Positions 47,901 to 54,579 of a stretch of DNA of 64,000 bases are shown here, one piece after another. Under the pieces are notes generated by a model. The model was not told where the DNA came from. It ran no database searches and saw only the letters and a list, made by a program, of their open reading frames with translations. Positions within the stretch are counted from its first letter, which is position 1; each line of letters begins with the position of its first letter. The stretch is from assembly GCF_029852145.1 (NCBI RefSeq), contig NC_079970.1, positions 10,907,662 to 10,971,661 of the forward strand. The letters run 5' to 3'. This DNA is from Microplitis mediator. Taxonomy: Eukaryota; Arthropoda; Insecta; Hymenoptera; Braconidae. A program made the position numbers and the translations under genes.

Positions 47901-50427
47901 TGTAAATGACTCGGTGTGAAAATTACACCAAATATCGTGTTAAATTTAGGTGGTGTGAATTAAAAATTTTACACTGTCAAGCGTATAAATGTGTAATTTA
48001 TGATAATTTTGCGTTGAGAAAGAATAATCATAAAAATATTTAAATGTTTAAAATACTATTTAATATATAAGCAATATTAACATAGTTATTGATTAAGTAG
48101 TTAAAGATGATTAATGATCATTTGTTGCGCACTGAAAAAAAACATTGGTACCGTAACAAAAGTCAAGATTACGCAGCTATGTGGTATGATAACAAAACTA
48201 TCTTGGTTAACGCAATGAAGTGACATTTGTTGTGGTAAGTAAAGTGAAGTTGCTGTTTTAACAAATAATGTGTTGAGGAAAACTTTTCGAATACGCATAG
48301 AATTTTCTTCATCTAATACATTACTAAGGCTGATAGTCAGTATTGGTCATAGTTGTAAACGTGATACTTAGCTCAATTTAGACAGACAGTTATTTTCCAG
48401 ATAACAATTGTGAACAAATAAATAATATTTTACTTAACACATGTCATTTGTTACAACGGCAACTTCACTTTACTTGCCACAACAAATATCACTTCGTTGC
48501 GTTGACCAAGATAGATTTGTTATCTTAACAAATAGCTGCGTAATCTTGACTTTTGTCACGGTAGCAAATTTTTTGTTTTTTTCAGGTAGCAGTTTTTTTA
48601 TCAGCATGTCTAGAAGAGAATTGTTATGACAACTATACTTCTATCGTTAGCAAGCCTAATTTGATATAATTATCATTACAATATAAATATTAGGGTGAGC
48701 CAAAAAAACCAACCTATCGAATTTACGTCTCAAAAAGGACCTATATATTGAGAAAAAAATTCTCCCATTAGGCAAAATTTGTAGCCCAATTTTAAAAAGT
48801 GTCGGTAGCCATTTGAAATTTCCCATTTAAATAACATGCAAAATAATTTTTTTTTATTATAAATCTTATAACTTTTGAACCATGTGAGACAAAAAGTTCG
48901 GCTTTAGAATATTCTTGTAGGGCATTAAATTTCTCAAAAGAAAGTCCTGGGAGTCAAATTTGTAAACTTGATATTTCGTATACTAACAGGCTATCAAAGT
49001 CTAGAGTAAACAGAATCATACAAATTTAAGGTTTTATTTGGATTTTCCAAATATTTTTCTTTTATTGTGATCGATAACAAAATATTATTTGTTACAACGT
49101 GGATATTGTTGGTGCTTTCATTGCACTACATTTGTAGAACAAATTTTCTTGTAGTGTTGATATTTTTAATAATAAAGCCTTAAATTTGTATGATTTTGTT
49201 TACTCTAGACTTTGATGGCCTGTTAGTATACGAAATATCAAGTTTACAAATTCGACTCACAGGACTTTTTTTAAAGAAATTTAATGCCATACAAGAATAT
49301 TCTAGAGCTGAATTTTCATCTCACACGGTTCAAAAATTATAATATTTTTAATAAAAAAAAAATTTTTTCCATGTTATTTAAATGGGAAATTTCAGATACC
49401 TACCGACACCTTTTAAAATTGAGCTAAAAATTTTGCCCAATGGGAGAATTTTTTTCTCGATATATAGGTCCTTTTTAAGACATAAATTCGATAGGTTGGT
49501 TTTTTTGGCTCACCCTAATAAATATAGTAATCACTATTAAAAATTAATAGTTTTAGCTACTATATTAGTTTAGCGCCTTCAATTATTTCAATAACGATAA
49601 ATTCAAAAAATTAATTTTTTTTTTCCTCTCTATTCAAGTGAAGTACGAGGTAATTACTTTCATACTGCATTAACACATTTATATCATACCTATATGCTCG
49701 CTCTTCTTTCTGAGAATAGGATTTTCGTCACTACCCCACGGGGGATTCGAACCTAATACCTACCACACTACATGCGCGAGAGACCAACGATAATACCGCT
49801 AGGCTACGGAACCAGTTGAAAAATTACTGTTCGACTGTGCTTCTAATGCTTTATTCCCACATTGATTTCTTATGTTCTATTAGTTATAAAATATTTTTAA
49901 AATGTACGAAGTAAATGTAATTAAAAGAATAATCACGGGCCAAAAAATATTTTCATTTAATGGAATGGCTTATGTGTAAATCATATTCATTAATACTTGC
50001 TCAATAATTTATTTTTTATTTTCAGTTCTATGGTTATCCGTGATTTGACATTACGCAGTGCTGCCAGTTTTGGATCTTTTCATCTCATCCGATTACTTTA
50101 CGATGAATACATGTTTTACCTTATTGAGCATCAGGTCGCTATTGCAACGGGCACTACTCCAATAGCTGTAATGGGTGATGTAATAACTATATTCATGTTA
50201 ATTAAATTTAGCTGATCACTCAGAAATTGAAACAATTTTTTCATCAATTTCAGAAAAACCAAACTTATCAGATTATCAATAATTATGATGTAACTTCAAA
50301 TGGAAGTGAGTAATTACCGTAACTTAAAACGATAAATAATTATATAAATGCGATAATCAATTGTGAAATTGAAAATATTTTAGATTCTCCAACTATAAGC
50401 GAACAAAAACGTATGAAAATGAGCTAA
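23344..50427 (+). CDS. Rfx: Rfx-family transcription factor (10 exons, 5'-incomplete)
   Basis: The exons join to 537 codons and a stop, every junction keeping frame and GT/AG. RFX1-3-type proteins bind X-box DNA as dimers in the nucleus and drive ciliary genes in sensory neurons. Seen here, residues 1-43 end the N-terminal region. Residues 44-122 are the winged-helix DNA-binding domain, with VQWLLENYE, the SLPRSTLYNHYLRHC helix, ASFGKLIRS, and GNSKYHYYGIRVKP, which forms the DNA-contacting wing. Residues 188-244 are region B (TLEDIDTFRSIYREHCEAF). Residues 262-335 are region C. Residues 336-500 are the dimerisation domain (FAQTLRRYTSLNHLAQAARA and MVIRDLTLRSAASFGSFHLI). The C-terminus after it is only about 30 residues, shorter than in vertebrate RFX3. 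No frame break is seen. The identity is firm; the 5' end is outside or unrecognised. Confidence 0.95.
24088..24660 (+). mobile_element. 5' fragment of Helentron-like element joined to a palindrome arm
   Basis: 24088-24210 has the start TCTGGAATCTGGTTGATCCT and the GAGCTCGAAAA zone. It is then interrupted by sequence like the left arm of the 6404-8417 palindrome (24222 onward: AACAGAAATTAAGAGACATA, then ATGCTGTAACTCAGAGAAAA), which can be followed to about 24660. This is an insertion of one element into another, both truncated. Confidence 0.5.
25258..25930 (+). pseudogene. mariner transposase, broken
   Basis: Spread over shifted frames are the blocks NEKWVIYVN (25382-25408, matching the GDEKWVLYDN region with the first catalytic Asp changed to Asn), INGIIYYE (about 25508-25530), TNTAITENIYCKQLD (25541-25585), LDYHLFPSLLH (25735-25770, retaining the third catalytic Asp), and FFNPKPKNFHKEGILF then QVIDNDGA (25825-25915). 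The order and spacing are those of the C-terminal two-thirds of a mariner (D,D34D) transposase. Several stops and frameshifts exclude activity. It lies in the first long Rfx intron. TIRs were not located. Confidence 0.8.
26060..26640. other. GC-richer stretch upstream of the endonuclease fragment
   Basis: It could be the decayed ORF1 of the same LINE, since its composition matches and it adjoins directly. I found no zinc-knuckle or other motif in any frame. A minus-strand open frame at 26460-26642 has no recognisable content. Confidence 0.25.
26641..27013 (+). pseudogene. R1/Jockey-type LINE endonuclease fragment
   Basis: The first frame from 26641 gives HRVLQINLRNDRAGK and, after a stop, IDFLFLQELYAAA. 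The QxN and QE(L/P)Y motifs are the start of the LINE apurinic-type endonuclease. After a frameshift near 26800 the frame 26811-27013 gives KRSIAAICLTNPMYET, then HCICAQIVGPGTFLYVVSSY, where the VxSxYF-type strand is typical of R1-like endonucleases. The RT domain is absent. It is a 5'-side fragment, unusual for a LINE remnant, so it was probably cut by a later deletion. Confidence 0.65.
27014..29830. other. Unclassified repeat-like interval in Rfx intron
   Basis: At 27845-28100 a motif CTGGCTTCCTTGCCAAGG recurs four times in degraded form (about 27847, 27909, 28008 and 28079). At 29460-29545 a segment with GGGGTCGAGTTATTGCAG and GGGGTAGAGTTGTCGCCGC is repeated twice. The texture is that of a retrotransposon LTR, and the RNase H fragment of a Gypsy element lies downstream at 30618. 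Ends were not found. Small open frames at 29059-29623 lack motifs. Confidence 0.3.
27845..28100. repeat. Four degenerate copies of a CTGGCTTCCTTGCC hairpin motif
   Basis: Copies are spaced about 60-100 bp apart, and each is followed by AT-rich sequence. CTTCCTTGCCAAGG contains the self-complementary core CCTTGCCAAGG, so each could fold into a small hairpin. Function unknown; it is possibly part of an LTR. Confidence 0.5.
29832..29903 (-). repeat. tRNA-like sequence (SINE head or tRNA pseudogene)
   Basis: The minus strand reads GGCCCGGATAGCTCAACAAG (A box with a GCTC/GAGC D-stem) and 45 bases later GCGTTCAACTCCC (B box), then TCCAGAC. That end pairs imperfectly with the 5' GCCCGGA. The anticodon stem does not form properly, so it is not a functional tRNA gene. 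Confidence 0.5.
30618..30880 (+). pseudogene. Gypsy-type RNase H fragment
   Basis: Frame one reads TAASEIGISAVLQQGAFKD, then QPASFLAKNYSHQSKNY. After a frameshift at about 30735, a second frame reads IYDRKLLVVYEVARHFRYFS. This is the RNase H domain of a Ty3/Gypsy retrotransposon (TDASxxxIGAVLxQ... YDRELLAVYEAVRHFRYF), with the first catalytic Asp replaced by Ala in TAAS. The RT and integrase are not seen nearby. Downstream the sequence is soon cut by a T-run and a Helentron-like fragment. Confidence 0.75.
31010..31509 (+). mobile_element. Helentron-like element, 3' half
   Basis: It begins in the direct-repeat zone (GTTCTAGAGCTGATTAGA). A CACACA tract with a duplicated ACTCACGACTACCCACCACA block lies at 31290-31360, and it ends CAGAAAGTTAAAG. 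The 5' half is missing. Confidence 0.6.
32224..33885. mobile_element. Inverted-repeat element with about 250-bp arms
   Basis: Left arm 32250-32500 (AAAATTCTCAGCTTTCC, TTACAGAAGACTTTAAAATT, GACTGTGCGGCG, TTTTCCCACAAAATATGTAA) is repeated in reverse complement at 33625-33870. The 1.1-kb middle is unlike the arms and contains a CTCCG-rich patch (33145-33400) and short GCTGACGG/GCTCGTC repeats (33465-33590). The first bases (TCTGGCTATCGGTAGACCCT at 32224) are the 5' tip of the Helentron-like family. No protein is recognisable. Confidence 0.55.
33940..34730. other. Unclassified repeat-like sequence
   Basis: This has GGGGCATTCCATACCAAATC followed by AT-rich, T-run-filled sequence of the kind found in the palindromic elements. 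Open frames on both strands (33858-34570) are F/K-rich consequences of the runs. No partner arm was identified. Confidence 0.3.
35078..35370 (+). repeat. Minisatellite of five GTCTGAAGCGTTAAATACGC units
   Basis: The 20-bp phrase occurs five times with small changes, about 60-72 bp apart, separated by CATGCCTGTTCATGCC-type repeats. The spacers differ in the number of 10-bp units. It is part of the inner TIR element. Confidence 0.8.
35541..35660 (+). repeat. tRNA-derived SINE-like insertion
   Basis: It has TAGGTCAGTGGGTAGTGAGT (A-box-like), GGTTCAAAACC (B-box-like, 35587-35597) and an AT-rich tail with TTTTTTATTTT and ATTATATAC repeats. The arrangement of an A box, a B box about 45 bp further on and an AT tail suggests a short tRNA-derived SINE. 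It lies within the 34935-35874 element. Confidence 0.4.
35978..36591. other. Intron sequence with a copy of the TTTCGGCTGCCGAATGGCC repeat end
   Basis: 35978-36013 (TCTATTTCGGATGCCGAATG) matches the end of the long element repeated in the last long Rfx intron (43875 and 46260). A minus-oriented copy occurs at 11660-11690. The rest up to the exon at 36592 shows no feature. Confidence 0.45.
36592..36773 (+). CDS. Rfx: Rfx exon B: DNA-binding domain, main part
   Basis: The acceptor is AATCAACAG|GTT and the donor CG|GTAAAA. It encodes VQWLLENYETADGVSLPRST and onward to GLRTRRLGTR, about three-quarters of the winged-helix domain, including the recognition helix. Conservation with animal RFX1-3 is nearly complete by memory of the family. 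Confidence 0.95.
37590..38889 (+). mobile_element. Helentron-like element split by an insertion
   Basis: 37590-37690 carries the middle of the family (ACCGATTGTAATAG, GACGCATTTTGTTGAATTC). 38516-38889 carries its 3' end (ATGATCTGAAATCCACAGG, a CACACA tract at 38735, CGAGAAGTTAAAAATATC). The 0.8 kb between (37695-38510) is unrelated, begins with GC-richer sequence (GAACGCGAAGCGGAGAGC) and was probably inserted. I could not classify the insert. Confidence 0.45.
38890..40088. other. Rfx intron without recognised elements
   Basis: A patch at 39455-39660 (GAACCTCCCGAGATGGCA, CCAAGGCTGGGAGAATC) is less AT-rich but not recognised. An A-run of 23 lies at 39950-39972. Confidence 0.4.
40089..40562 (+). 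CDS. Rfx: Rfx exon C: wing of the DNA-binding domain, linker, region B
   Basis: The acceptor is TTTTTAG|TGG; the first base completes the Arg codon split from exon B. It encodes GNSKYHYYGIRVKP, then about 70 variable residues rich in N, S, H and Q, then FPEIIVNHDSSLPEDC and TLEDIDTFRSIYREHCEAF, then a short acidic tail. The donor is CAAA|GTAAAT. An apparent ORF start upstream of 40089 is intron sequence read through. Confidence 0.95.
40641..40762 (+). CDS. Rfx: Rfx exon D: start of region C
   Basis: It follows a 78-bp intron. It encodes TKLYHMCKCGEVQDFIKTVD and VEVLMPDVLRPIPS. The donor is CCCA|GTGAGT. The match to the VLxPDVLRPxPS block is diagnostic. Confidence 0.93.
40863..40960 (+). CDS. 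Rfx: Rfx exon E: region C
   Basis: It follows a 100-bp intron with a T-run. It encodes TLTQSIRNFAKGLESWLTAA and ends MMQIK|GTGGGT. The first two bases complete the split Ser codon. Confidence 0.93.
41029..41184 (+). CDS. Rfx: Rfx exon F: dimerisation domain start
   Basis: It follows a 68-bp intron (TTTTCAG|TTA) and encodes 52 codons: LTAVSAFAQTLRRYTSLNHL, then QMLADLNRVDFHNVQEQ. The donor is GCAA|GTACGT. Confidence 0.95.
41257..41459 (+). CDS. Rfx: Rfx exon G: dimerisation domain
   Basis: It follows a 72-bp intron and encodes ASWVCQCDYTVVQRLEADFK to FAKAARQFLLKWSFY plus two bases. The donor is CAG|GTACAA-type (TACAG|GTACAAT). The 8.6-kb intron full of repeats follows. Confidence 0.95.
42452..42647 (+). 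repeat. About 180-bp repeat, second copy at 46717-46895
   Basis: CTCCTCCAGATCCTGACGG, CCCCGGTATCGGCAACCGGT and CTTTGGAGATGAG occur in the same order in both places at about 80% identity by eye. The segment could be an LTR end or an internal repeat of an unknown element. Confidence 0.6.
42648..43790. other. GC-richer block of unknown origin
   Basis: It is clearly richer in C and G than its surroundings, with no long open frame. The + strand is C-rich from 43050 on (CCACCCGGGCGACTCTCCG, CACACAGACCCACGTACTCC). A minus-strand frame at 42745-43056 has cysteines, but its hydrophobic half and lack of motifs do not support a gene. It may be an LTR or 5' region of an unrecognised retroelement, or captured host sequence. 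It interrupts copy 1 of the long repeat. Confidence 0.4.
44772..46293 (+). mobile_element. Long repeat element, copy 2
   Basis: Same landmarks as copy 1, beginning GGTAGATTTTTCTAAAATCT and ending TTTCGGCTGCCGAATGGCC at about 46288. It contains a (TA)n tract at 44906-44948 and two successive copies of the ACACGATTACGCC...TTCTATAGG arm (44945-45500 and 45505-46060), where copy 1 has one. A minus-oriented partial copy is at 55775-56030. Confidence 0.6.
44906..44948. repeat. (TA)n microsatellite
   Basis: About twenty TA units. A frame of alternating Tyr and Ile across it is an artefact. Confidence 0.95.
46896..48115. other. Rfx intron with short motif repeats
   Basis: 46900-47180 holds diverged tandem copies of a unit like GAACTTTCCAGATGATTCTTGAAATTTCTAGAACA (quoted here loosely; about 125 bp apart). 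47590-47780 holds AAAGGGCGCATAA / TTATGCGCCCTTTT in both orientations, akin to the motif at 53215-53541. 47870-48000 begins CACTGTAAAAAAATTTTCGG and repeats GGTGTGAAAATTACACC-type sequence; its right end was not found. Confidence 0.4.
48130..48586. mobile_element. 457-bp TIR element with TTGTTAACAA-type motifs
   Basis: CACTGAAAAAAAACATTGGT at 48130 and the segment ending GTTTTTTTCAG at about 48584 are inverted. The match runs through AAAAGTCAAGATTACGCAGC and AAGTAAAGTGAAGTTGC. GTTATCATACC / TGTTATC and TTGTTACAAC / GTTGTGGTAAG variants recur inside. The two 62- to 65-codon frames within are mirror copies and not genes. Confidence 0.65.
48690..49518. mobile_element. 829-bp palindromic element, TTAGGGTGAGCC termini, TA duplication
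   Basis: TTAGGGTGAGCCAAAAAAAC at 48690 and GTTTTTTTGGCTCACCCTAA ending at 49518 are exact inverted repeats, each followed outward by TA. Arms of about 390 bp match nearly throughout (GAATTTACGTCTCAAAAAGG, TCCCATTTAAATAACATG, ACTTTGATGGCCTGTTAGTA). The centre lies near 49105. The termini link it with 18481-20107 and 12353-12898. TA duplication suggests the Tc1/mariner group. Confidence 0.8.
49728..49815 (-). repeat. tRNA-derived SINE head
   Basis: On the minus strand: CCGTAGCCTAGCGGTATTAT (A box), then 38 bases on GGTTCGAATCCCCC (perfect B box). An AT-rich body follows towards 49620. The stretch between the boxes (TCGTTGGTCTCTCGCGC) does not fold into a proper anticodon arm. It resembles the copy at 56998-57068. 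Confidence 0.6.
50026..50179 (+). CDS. Rfx: Rfx exon H: end of dimerisation domain
   Basis: The acceptor is TTTTCAG|TTCT. The first base completes the Ser codon. It encodes SMVIRDLTLRSAASFGSFHL and YLIEHQVAIATGTTPIAVMG, then D at the donor GAT|GTAATA. Confidence 0.95.
50254..50305 (+). CDS. Rfx: Rfx exon I: C-terminal tail
   Basis: A small exon of 17 codons and one base between a 74-bp and a 78-bp intron. It encodes a Asn/Gln/Tyr-rich tail that I do not recognise from vertebrate RFX proteins. The splice signals are good (TTTCAG|AAAA and GGAA|GTGAGT), and the frame is kept into the last exon. Confidence 0.7.
50384..50427 (+). CDS. Rfx: Rfx terminal coding exon and stop
   Basis: It encodes the last 13 codons, SPTISEQKRMKMS, after a split Asn codon, and a TAA at 50425-50427. 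The basic end is unremarkable. The acceptor is ATTTTAG|ATTC. Confidence 0.7.
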
Positions 50428-50669
50428 CTAAGTGCCAGTGCTCTTTAAACAACAGAATCTGTGCAATATATAGACTTTTTCTTACAATATTGAAATTTTG
50501 TTAAAAACCACATGTCGTTAAGTATAAACTAGTTTGAGAAATTATTTTATGTTAAAACAGAATGGAATTTGACGGACATCAGTAACTTAATAAGAATAAC
50601 AAATATTCTGACTAATCCACAATAGTCTTGAAGCAGAACCAAAATGAGGAGGTTTAAGTTTATGTAACG

Positions 50670-50675
50670 AATAAA
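50670..50675 (+). promoter_or_regulatory. Candidate polyadenylation signal of Rfx
   Basis: AATAAA lies 243 bp after the Rfx stop, with further AATAAA-like hexamers at about 50688 and 50745. The 3' UTR probably ends between about 50690 and 50780. Confidence 0.4.
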
Positions 50676-51027
50676 ACAAAATGATTAATAAATATTGCAA
50701 AGTTCTTCGAAAAAAAAAAAGTAAAATAAAATAAAGTTGAAGAATAAAAAACCATTTTATTAAAAAGCAGAAGATGTTTTTAGATACAATAAATGAGCGT
50801 CAACCATCTTTTTAGCTGAACTGCATTTGATCAAATCTATGGGACCATCAACATTCAGCGTTCTCTTAGAAAACTCATCCGAAGATATAAATAATTGATT
50901 GAAAGTTGTATACTCACAAAATCTTTTTTTTTTTTTTAACATGTCCATAAATTTCTTTACAATAACATAAACTTAAATAAAAAAATGCCTGATAAAAAAA
51001 AATAATAAAATATACCTTAACAATATT

Positions 51028-51480
51028 TACCCTTATGTATTTTTTTTTTTGTAATGAACGTATAGTCTACAATAGAAAAAAGTTACATCCGGAGACACGG
51101 TACCCTTATTAAGAAAAATGATTTAATCCATGCTAAGTGTATATATTAGTCAATTCTAATTGTTTTAAATCATTTGAGATTTTTTTGAATCATTTCAAAA
51201 AAATCTCAAATGATTTAAAACAATTAGAATTGACTAATATATACACTTAGCATGGATTAAATCATTTTTCTTATGTATTTTTACCCTTATGTATTTTTTT
51301 TTTTTTTGTAATGAACATATAGTCTACAATAGAAAAAAGTTACATCCGGAGACACGGTACCCTTATTAAGAAAAATGATTTAATCCATGCTAAGTGTATA
51401 TATTAGTCAATTCTAATTGTTTTAAATCATTTGAGATTTTTTTGAATCATTTCAAATAATTTTTCTTAATCAGGGTACTC
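51028..51480. repeat. Fold-back duplication: A, inverted A, A
   Basis: 51111-51186 is followed after about 10 bases by its exact reverse complement at 51197-51272. Then the whole unit 51028-51200 (ACCCTTATGTATTTTTTTTT, CATCCGGAGACACGGTACCC and on) is repeated directly at 51280-51459 with one or two changes. The final part diverges to an AATTTTTCTTAATCAGGGTACTC end, itself the inverse of GGTACCCTTATTAAGAAAAA. It looks like a MITE whose copying switched template. The 3' UTR of Rfx ends shortly before. Confidence 0.75.
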
Positions 51481-52842
51481 CGGCTATCTCCATGGCAATA
51501 GGTTTTATAAGAAAAAAGTGCACCAGTTATTTTTTGCAGTGTAGATTATAAAAATTTCACGTTTTAAGCCTGTAGATCTTTAAAATTAAAGACGTCAAAA
51601 TTTTCGTTTTACGACCCTGCGAACCTTCATAAAAGTCAACTTTCTGAAAAAAATTTACGCCCTTCATTTTCTTTTCGCGAGTAAAAATTTGTTTTAAATT
51701 TCGAGTCTATAGGTCTTTTGGTTCAGGAACGGAGAAATTTGAATTTTAAACGTCCTCGCAAAGTCTTCGAAGAGTATATTATCGGTAATAAATTTTCAGT
51801 ATTGATTTTCTTGTATGGTAGCTAATATTCGTTTCAAGTTCTGATATTGTAAGTCTTTTGGTCGAAGTACAAAAATCTCCAATTTTGACGCTCTCAAGAA
51901 CTCCTGTACAATTCAAGTCGTTAAAAAAAATCTGGGCAACGGTTGGCCCTGCGGACTAGCCCCAAAACTTCCCGCTGTTTTCGAGCTCAGAAAAAAAAGC
52001 TCGAAAATGCTAATACATATACATTCTCGAGCTCTTTAAGCTCGAAATACTTTCTAATGCGATTGTTTTTTGATGACATTTTCAAGTTCAAAAGAGTTAC
52101 GTTTTATGTTAAAGTTTGAAATCTTAGAATCGAAAATAATTAACGAATGAGCGTTTCTTTAACTTTTCGACGCCAATATCTGTTGAGCTAATTGATCAAT
52201 TTTAACGTTTAATGTGGCAATCGATGCGTTTCATTAAGTTCGAAAGCTGATTAAAATTTGAAATTAGTCAGTTCAGCCGTTTCAAAAATATTTGGAAAAT
52301 AACCGTTTTTTGGCATTTCTTCCTCCCTCGATGTCTCTCGAAAGAATTAATCTATTTTGATGGTTGAGGTAGCAATCGACGCATTTTGTTAAGTTCTAAA
52401 ACTGACTAGATTTTGGAATTAATCGATTGAGTCGTTTTTTGAAAATTTCCGAAAAACAAAAAAATATTTATTTTTTTTTTCGTATTTCTTTTATATCTTC
52501 GAGACCATTAAATTGATTGATCTGAAATTTTCAGGAAAGTTGATAGCTAACAAGCTTTTTCGATTGCCACAAGAACCGTTCGGATCGGTTCATTAGTTAA
52601 GAAGTTATAGCAAGCTTACACACACACACATACACAAACACACACACACGCGCGCGCACACTACATACAATCTCTCAGACATTATCTTGAAAATGGCGGG
52701 TGCTTTCTTTGGAAATTTTTGTTTCTCGCGCATGCGCAGATCAAGATGTGCTCTAGTTCTGCGCACATTTGTTTTAAGCGCCAGAATTTAAAAGAAAATT
52801 TTATGAAAATTAATTAATATTTTTTCTAAGATAGTAGGGGAG

Positions 52843-53626
52843 CATAGGGCACGAAGGCCCCCCTCAAAAATTAGGTAAAAATTTTTTCTTTATTTTCCGT
52901 CAAGTTATGACCTCTATAATGGTTTTATCATATTTTAGGCCAATATGTAATATGTGGGGAAAAATGGACCACTTGAAAAAATTATTTTTCTTTTTCATTT
53001 TCCGTCAAGTTATGACTTTTTTAATGTTTTTATTATATTTTAGGTCAATATGTGATATGTGGGGCAAAATGGACTATTCGAAAAAAAATTTTAACGAAAA
53101 AATTATTACTTTTTTTTATTTTCGGTCAAGTTAATTTTTTAGTCGAAATTTTTTTTTTAATTGGTCCATTTTACTCCACATATCACATATTGGCCTAACA
53201 TATGATAAAAACACCACGTGCCAAATGCCAAAGGGGCGTATTACAGCAGTTAGATAGGGTTCCATGCCAAAAGGGCGTATAAACAAATTTTTTTTTGCCA
53301 TTCTTTTTAGAATGGTTCGAAACGTAAAGATCTGCAGAAAAAAAAACTTTGACGTACTAACGCCAAAAGGGCGTATCTGAAGATATACGCCCTTTTGGCT
53401 TTGGAGATTTTTTTTTCATTTTTAGACTTAGAACATGTCTACAAAACGATTGGCACAAAAAAAAAAATTATACGCCCTTTTGGTTCTTCAAAGCCAAAAG
53501 GGCGTATAACTTTGATACGCCCTTTTAGCATTTGGCACGTGACATTATAGAGTTCATAACTTCACGGGAAATAAAAATTTTTTTTTTTATAATTTTTTAG
53601 GGAGGAGGCCTTCGTGCCTCAGAATA
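52843..53626. mobile_element. TIR element with GGGCACGAAGGCC ends
   Basis: Left: AGGGCACGAAGGCCCCCCTC, then TTTTCCGTCAAGTTATGACC. Right: ACTTCACGGGAAATAAAAAT, then GGAGGCCTTCGTGCC. Inside, a unit TTTTCCGTCAAGTTATGAC... CAATATGTGATATGTGGGG is tandemly repeated at 52895-52965 and 53000-53065. An inverted copy of the end of that unit is at 53160-53210. A partial relative starts near 57524 (GAGTGGGGCACAGCGGCCCC). Confidence 0.55.
53215..53541. mobile_element. 327-bp element of iterated CCAAAAGGGCGTAT motif
   Basis: CACGTGCCAAATGCCAAAGG at 53215 and CTTTTAGCATTTGGCACGTG ending at 53541 are inverted. GCCAAAAGGGCGTAT or its complement occurs at about 53227, 53262, 53362, 53381, 53463, 53493 and 53515, that is seven times in 327 bp. 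No coding content. It sits in the 52843-53626 element. Related motifs occur at 47590-47760. Confidence 0.75.
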
Positions 53627-54119
53627 AAAAATTTTTTTTTTCGATTTTTTGCAACGTTTCGACTGATTCTTCTGAAACAGACGGAAAATAAATCATCTCA
53701 TGTCAAATAAATCATCATATCCCGAAAATTCAAGTAATAAACAATAACAAACAAAAAATAAAGAACTAAACCGTTCTTTTCTTTTATCTTATATCAATAA
53801 TATTTTTGGAAATAATGAACTGATTTTGAAGTCCGATAAGGCATTTGGCACAATTTTTTGACCTCTACATTCAAAAAAAAATTTTGAAACATTTGATAAT
53901 TGATATTATGAATTATTCGGGAAAAAAGAAGGAATCGTTATTTTTTTCACTTTTAATCACCAATATTTTTTGAAATGGTAAATCGATTTTTGACGTTTAA
54001 AGTGACATTTGACGCAGTATTTTGACCGCTGATGTTAAAAAAATATTTTATAATTTAGCTCAACAATTTTGGTTTGATTAGAAAATGATACTTTTTCAAA
54101 ATTCTTTTGACAACGGTTT

Positions 54120-54579
54120 CTTTTCAACTAATGAACCGATATTGATGGTTACGGTAGCATTCGACGCGGCTTATATTTTACCTGATGAGATTTTGGAATC
54201 GATCAACCGATCACGTCACAAGTTATTCGAAGAAAAATTTTGTTGAAAAAATCTTATTTTTGGAATATCTCCGAATATACTGTACCGGTTATGCTCATTT
54301 TTTTTTAGAAATTGTTGGAATTGATAAGCTGCTCCAGACGCGATCTTGAAAAGCTCAATCGGTTCATCCGTTCAAAAGTTACAGAATATTTACATACATA
54401 CGTACGTACGTACGTACATACACACATAAGCTCGGACATCACCTTGAAATTAATCAGAATAGCTTCCTAGAACCTCAAAACGTCAAGATCTGTTAGAGAT
54501 TCAATATTCGAAAATCGGATCGACACCAATAACTTCCCTTTTTTTGAAAATTTTCGATTCTCTTAGTGGGAAGTTGAAA
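54120..54579 (+). mobile_element. Helentron-like element, 3' half
   Basis: It has CTAATGAACCGATATTGATG, GCATTCGACGCGGC and a TACGTACG tract at 54394-54417, ending TTAGTGGGAAGTTGAAAAT. It lies inside the 2.17-kb TIR element, which itself lies in another copy of the same family. Confidence 0.65.

Noticed and set aside
48101..48629. Two 62- to 65-codon frames of similar sequence on opposite strands
   Set aside because: They are the two arms of the TIR element at 48130-48586 read in opposite directions.
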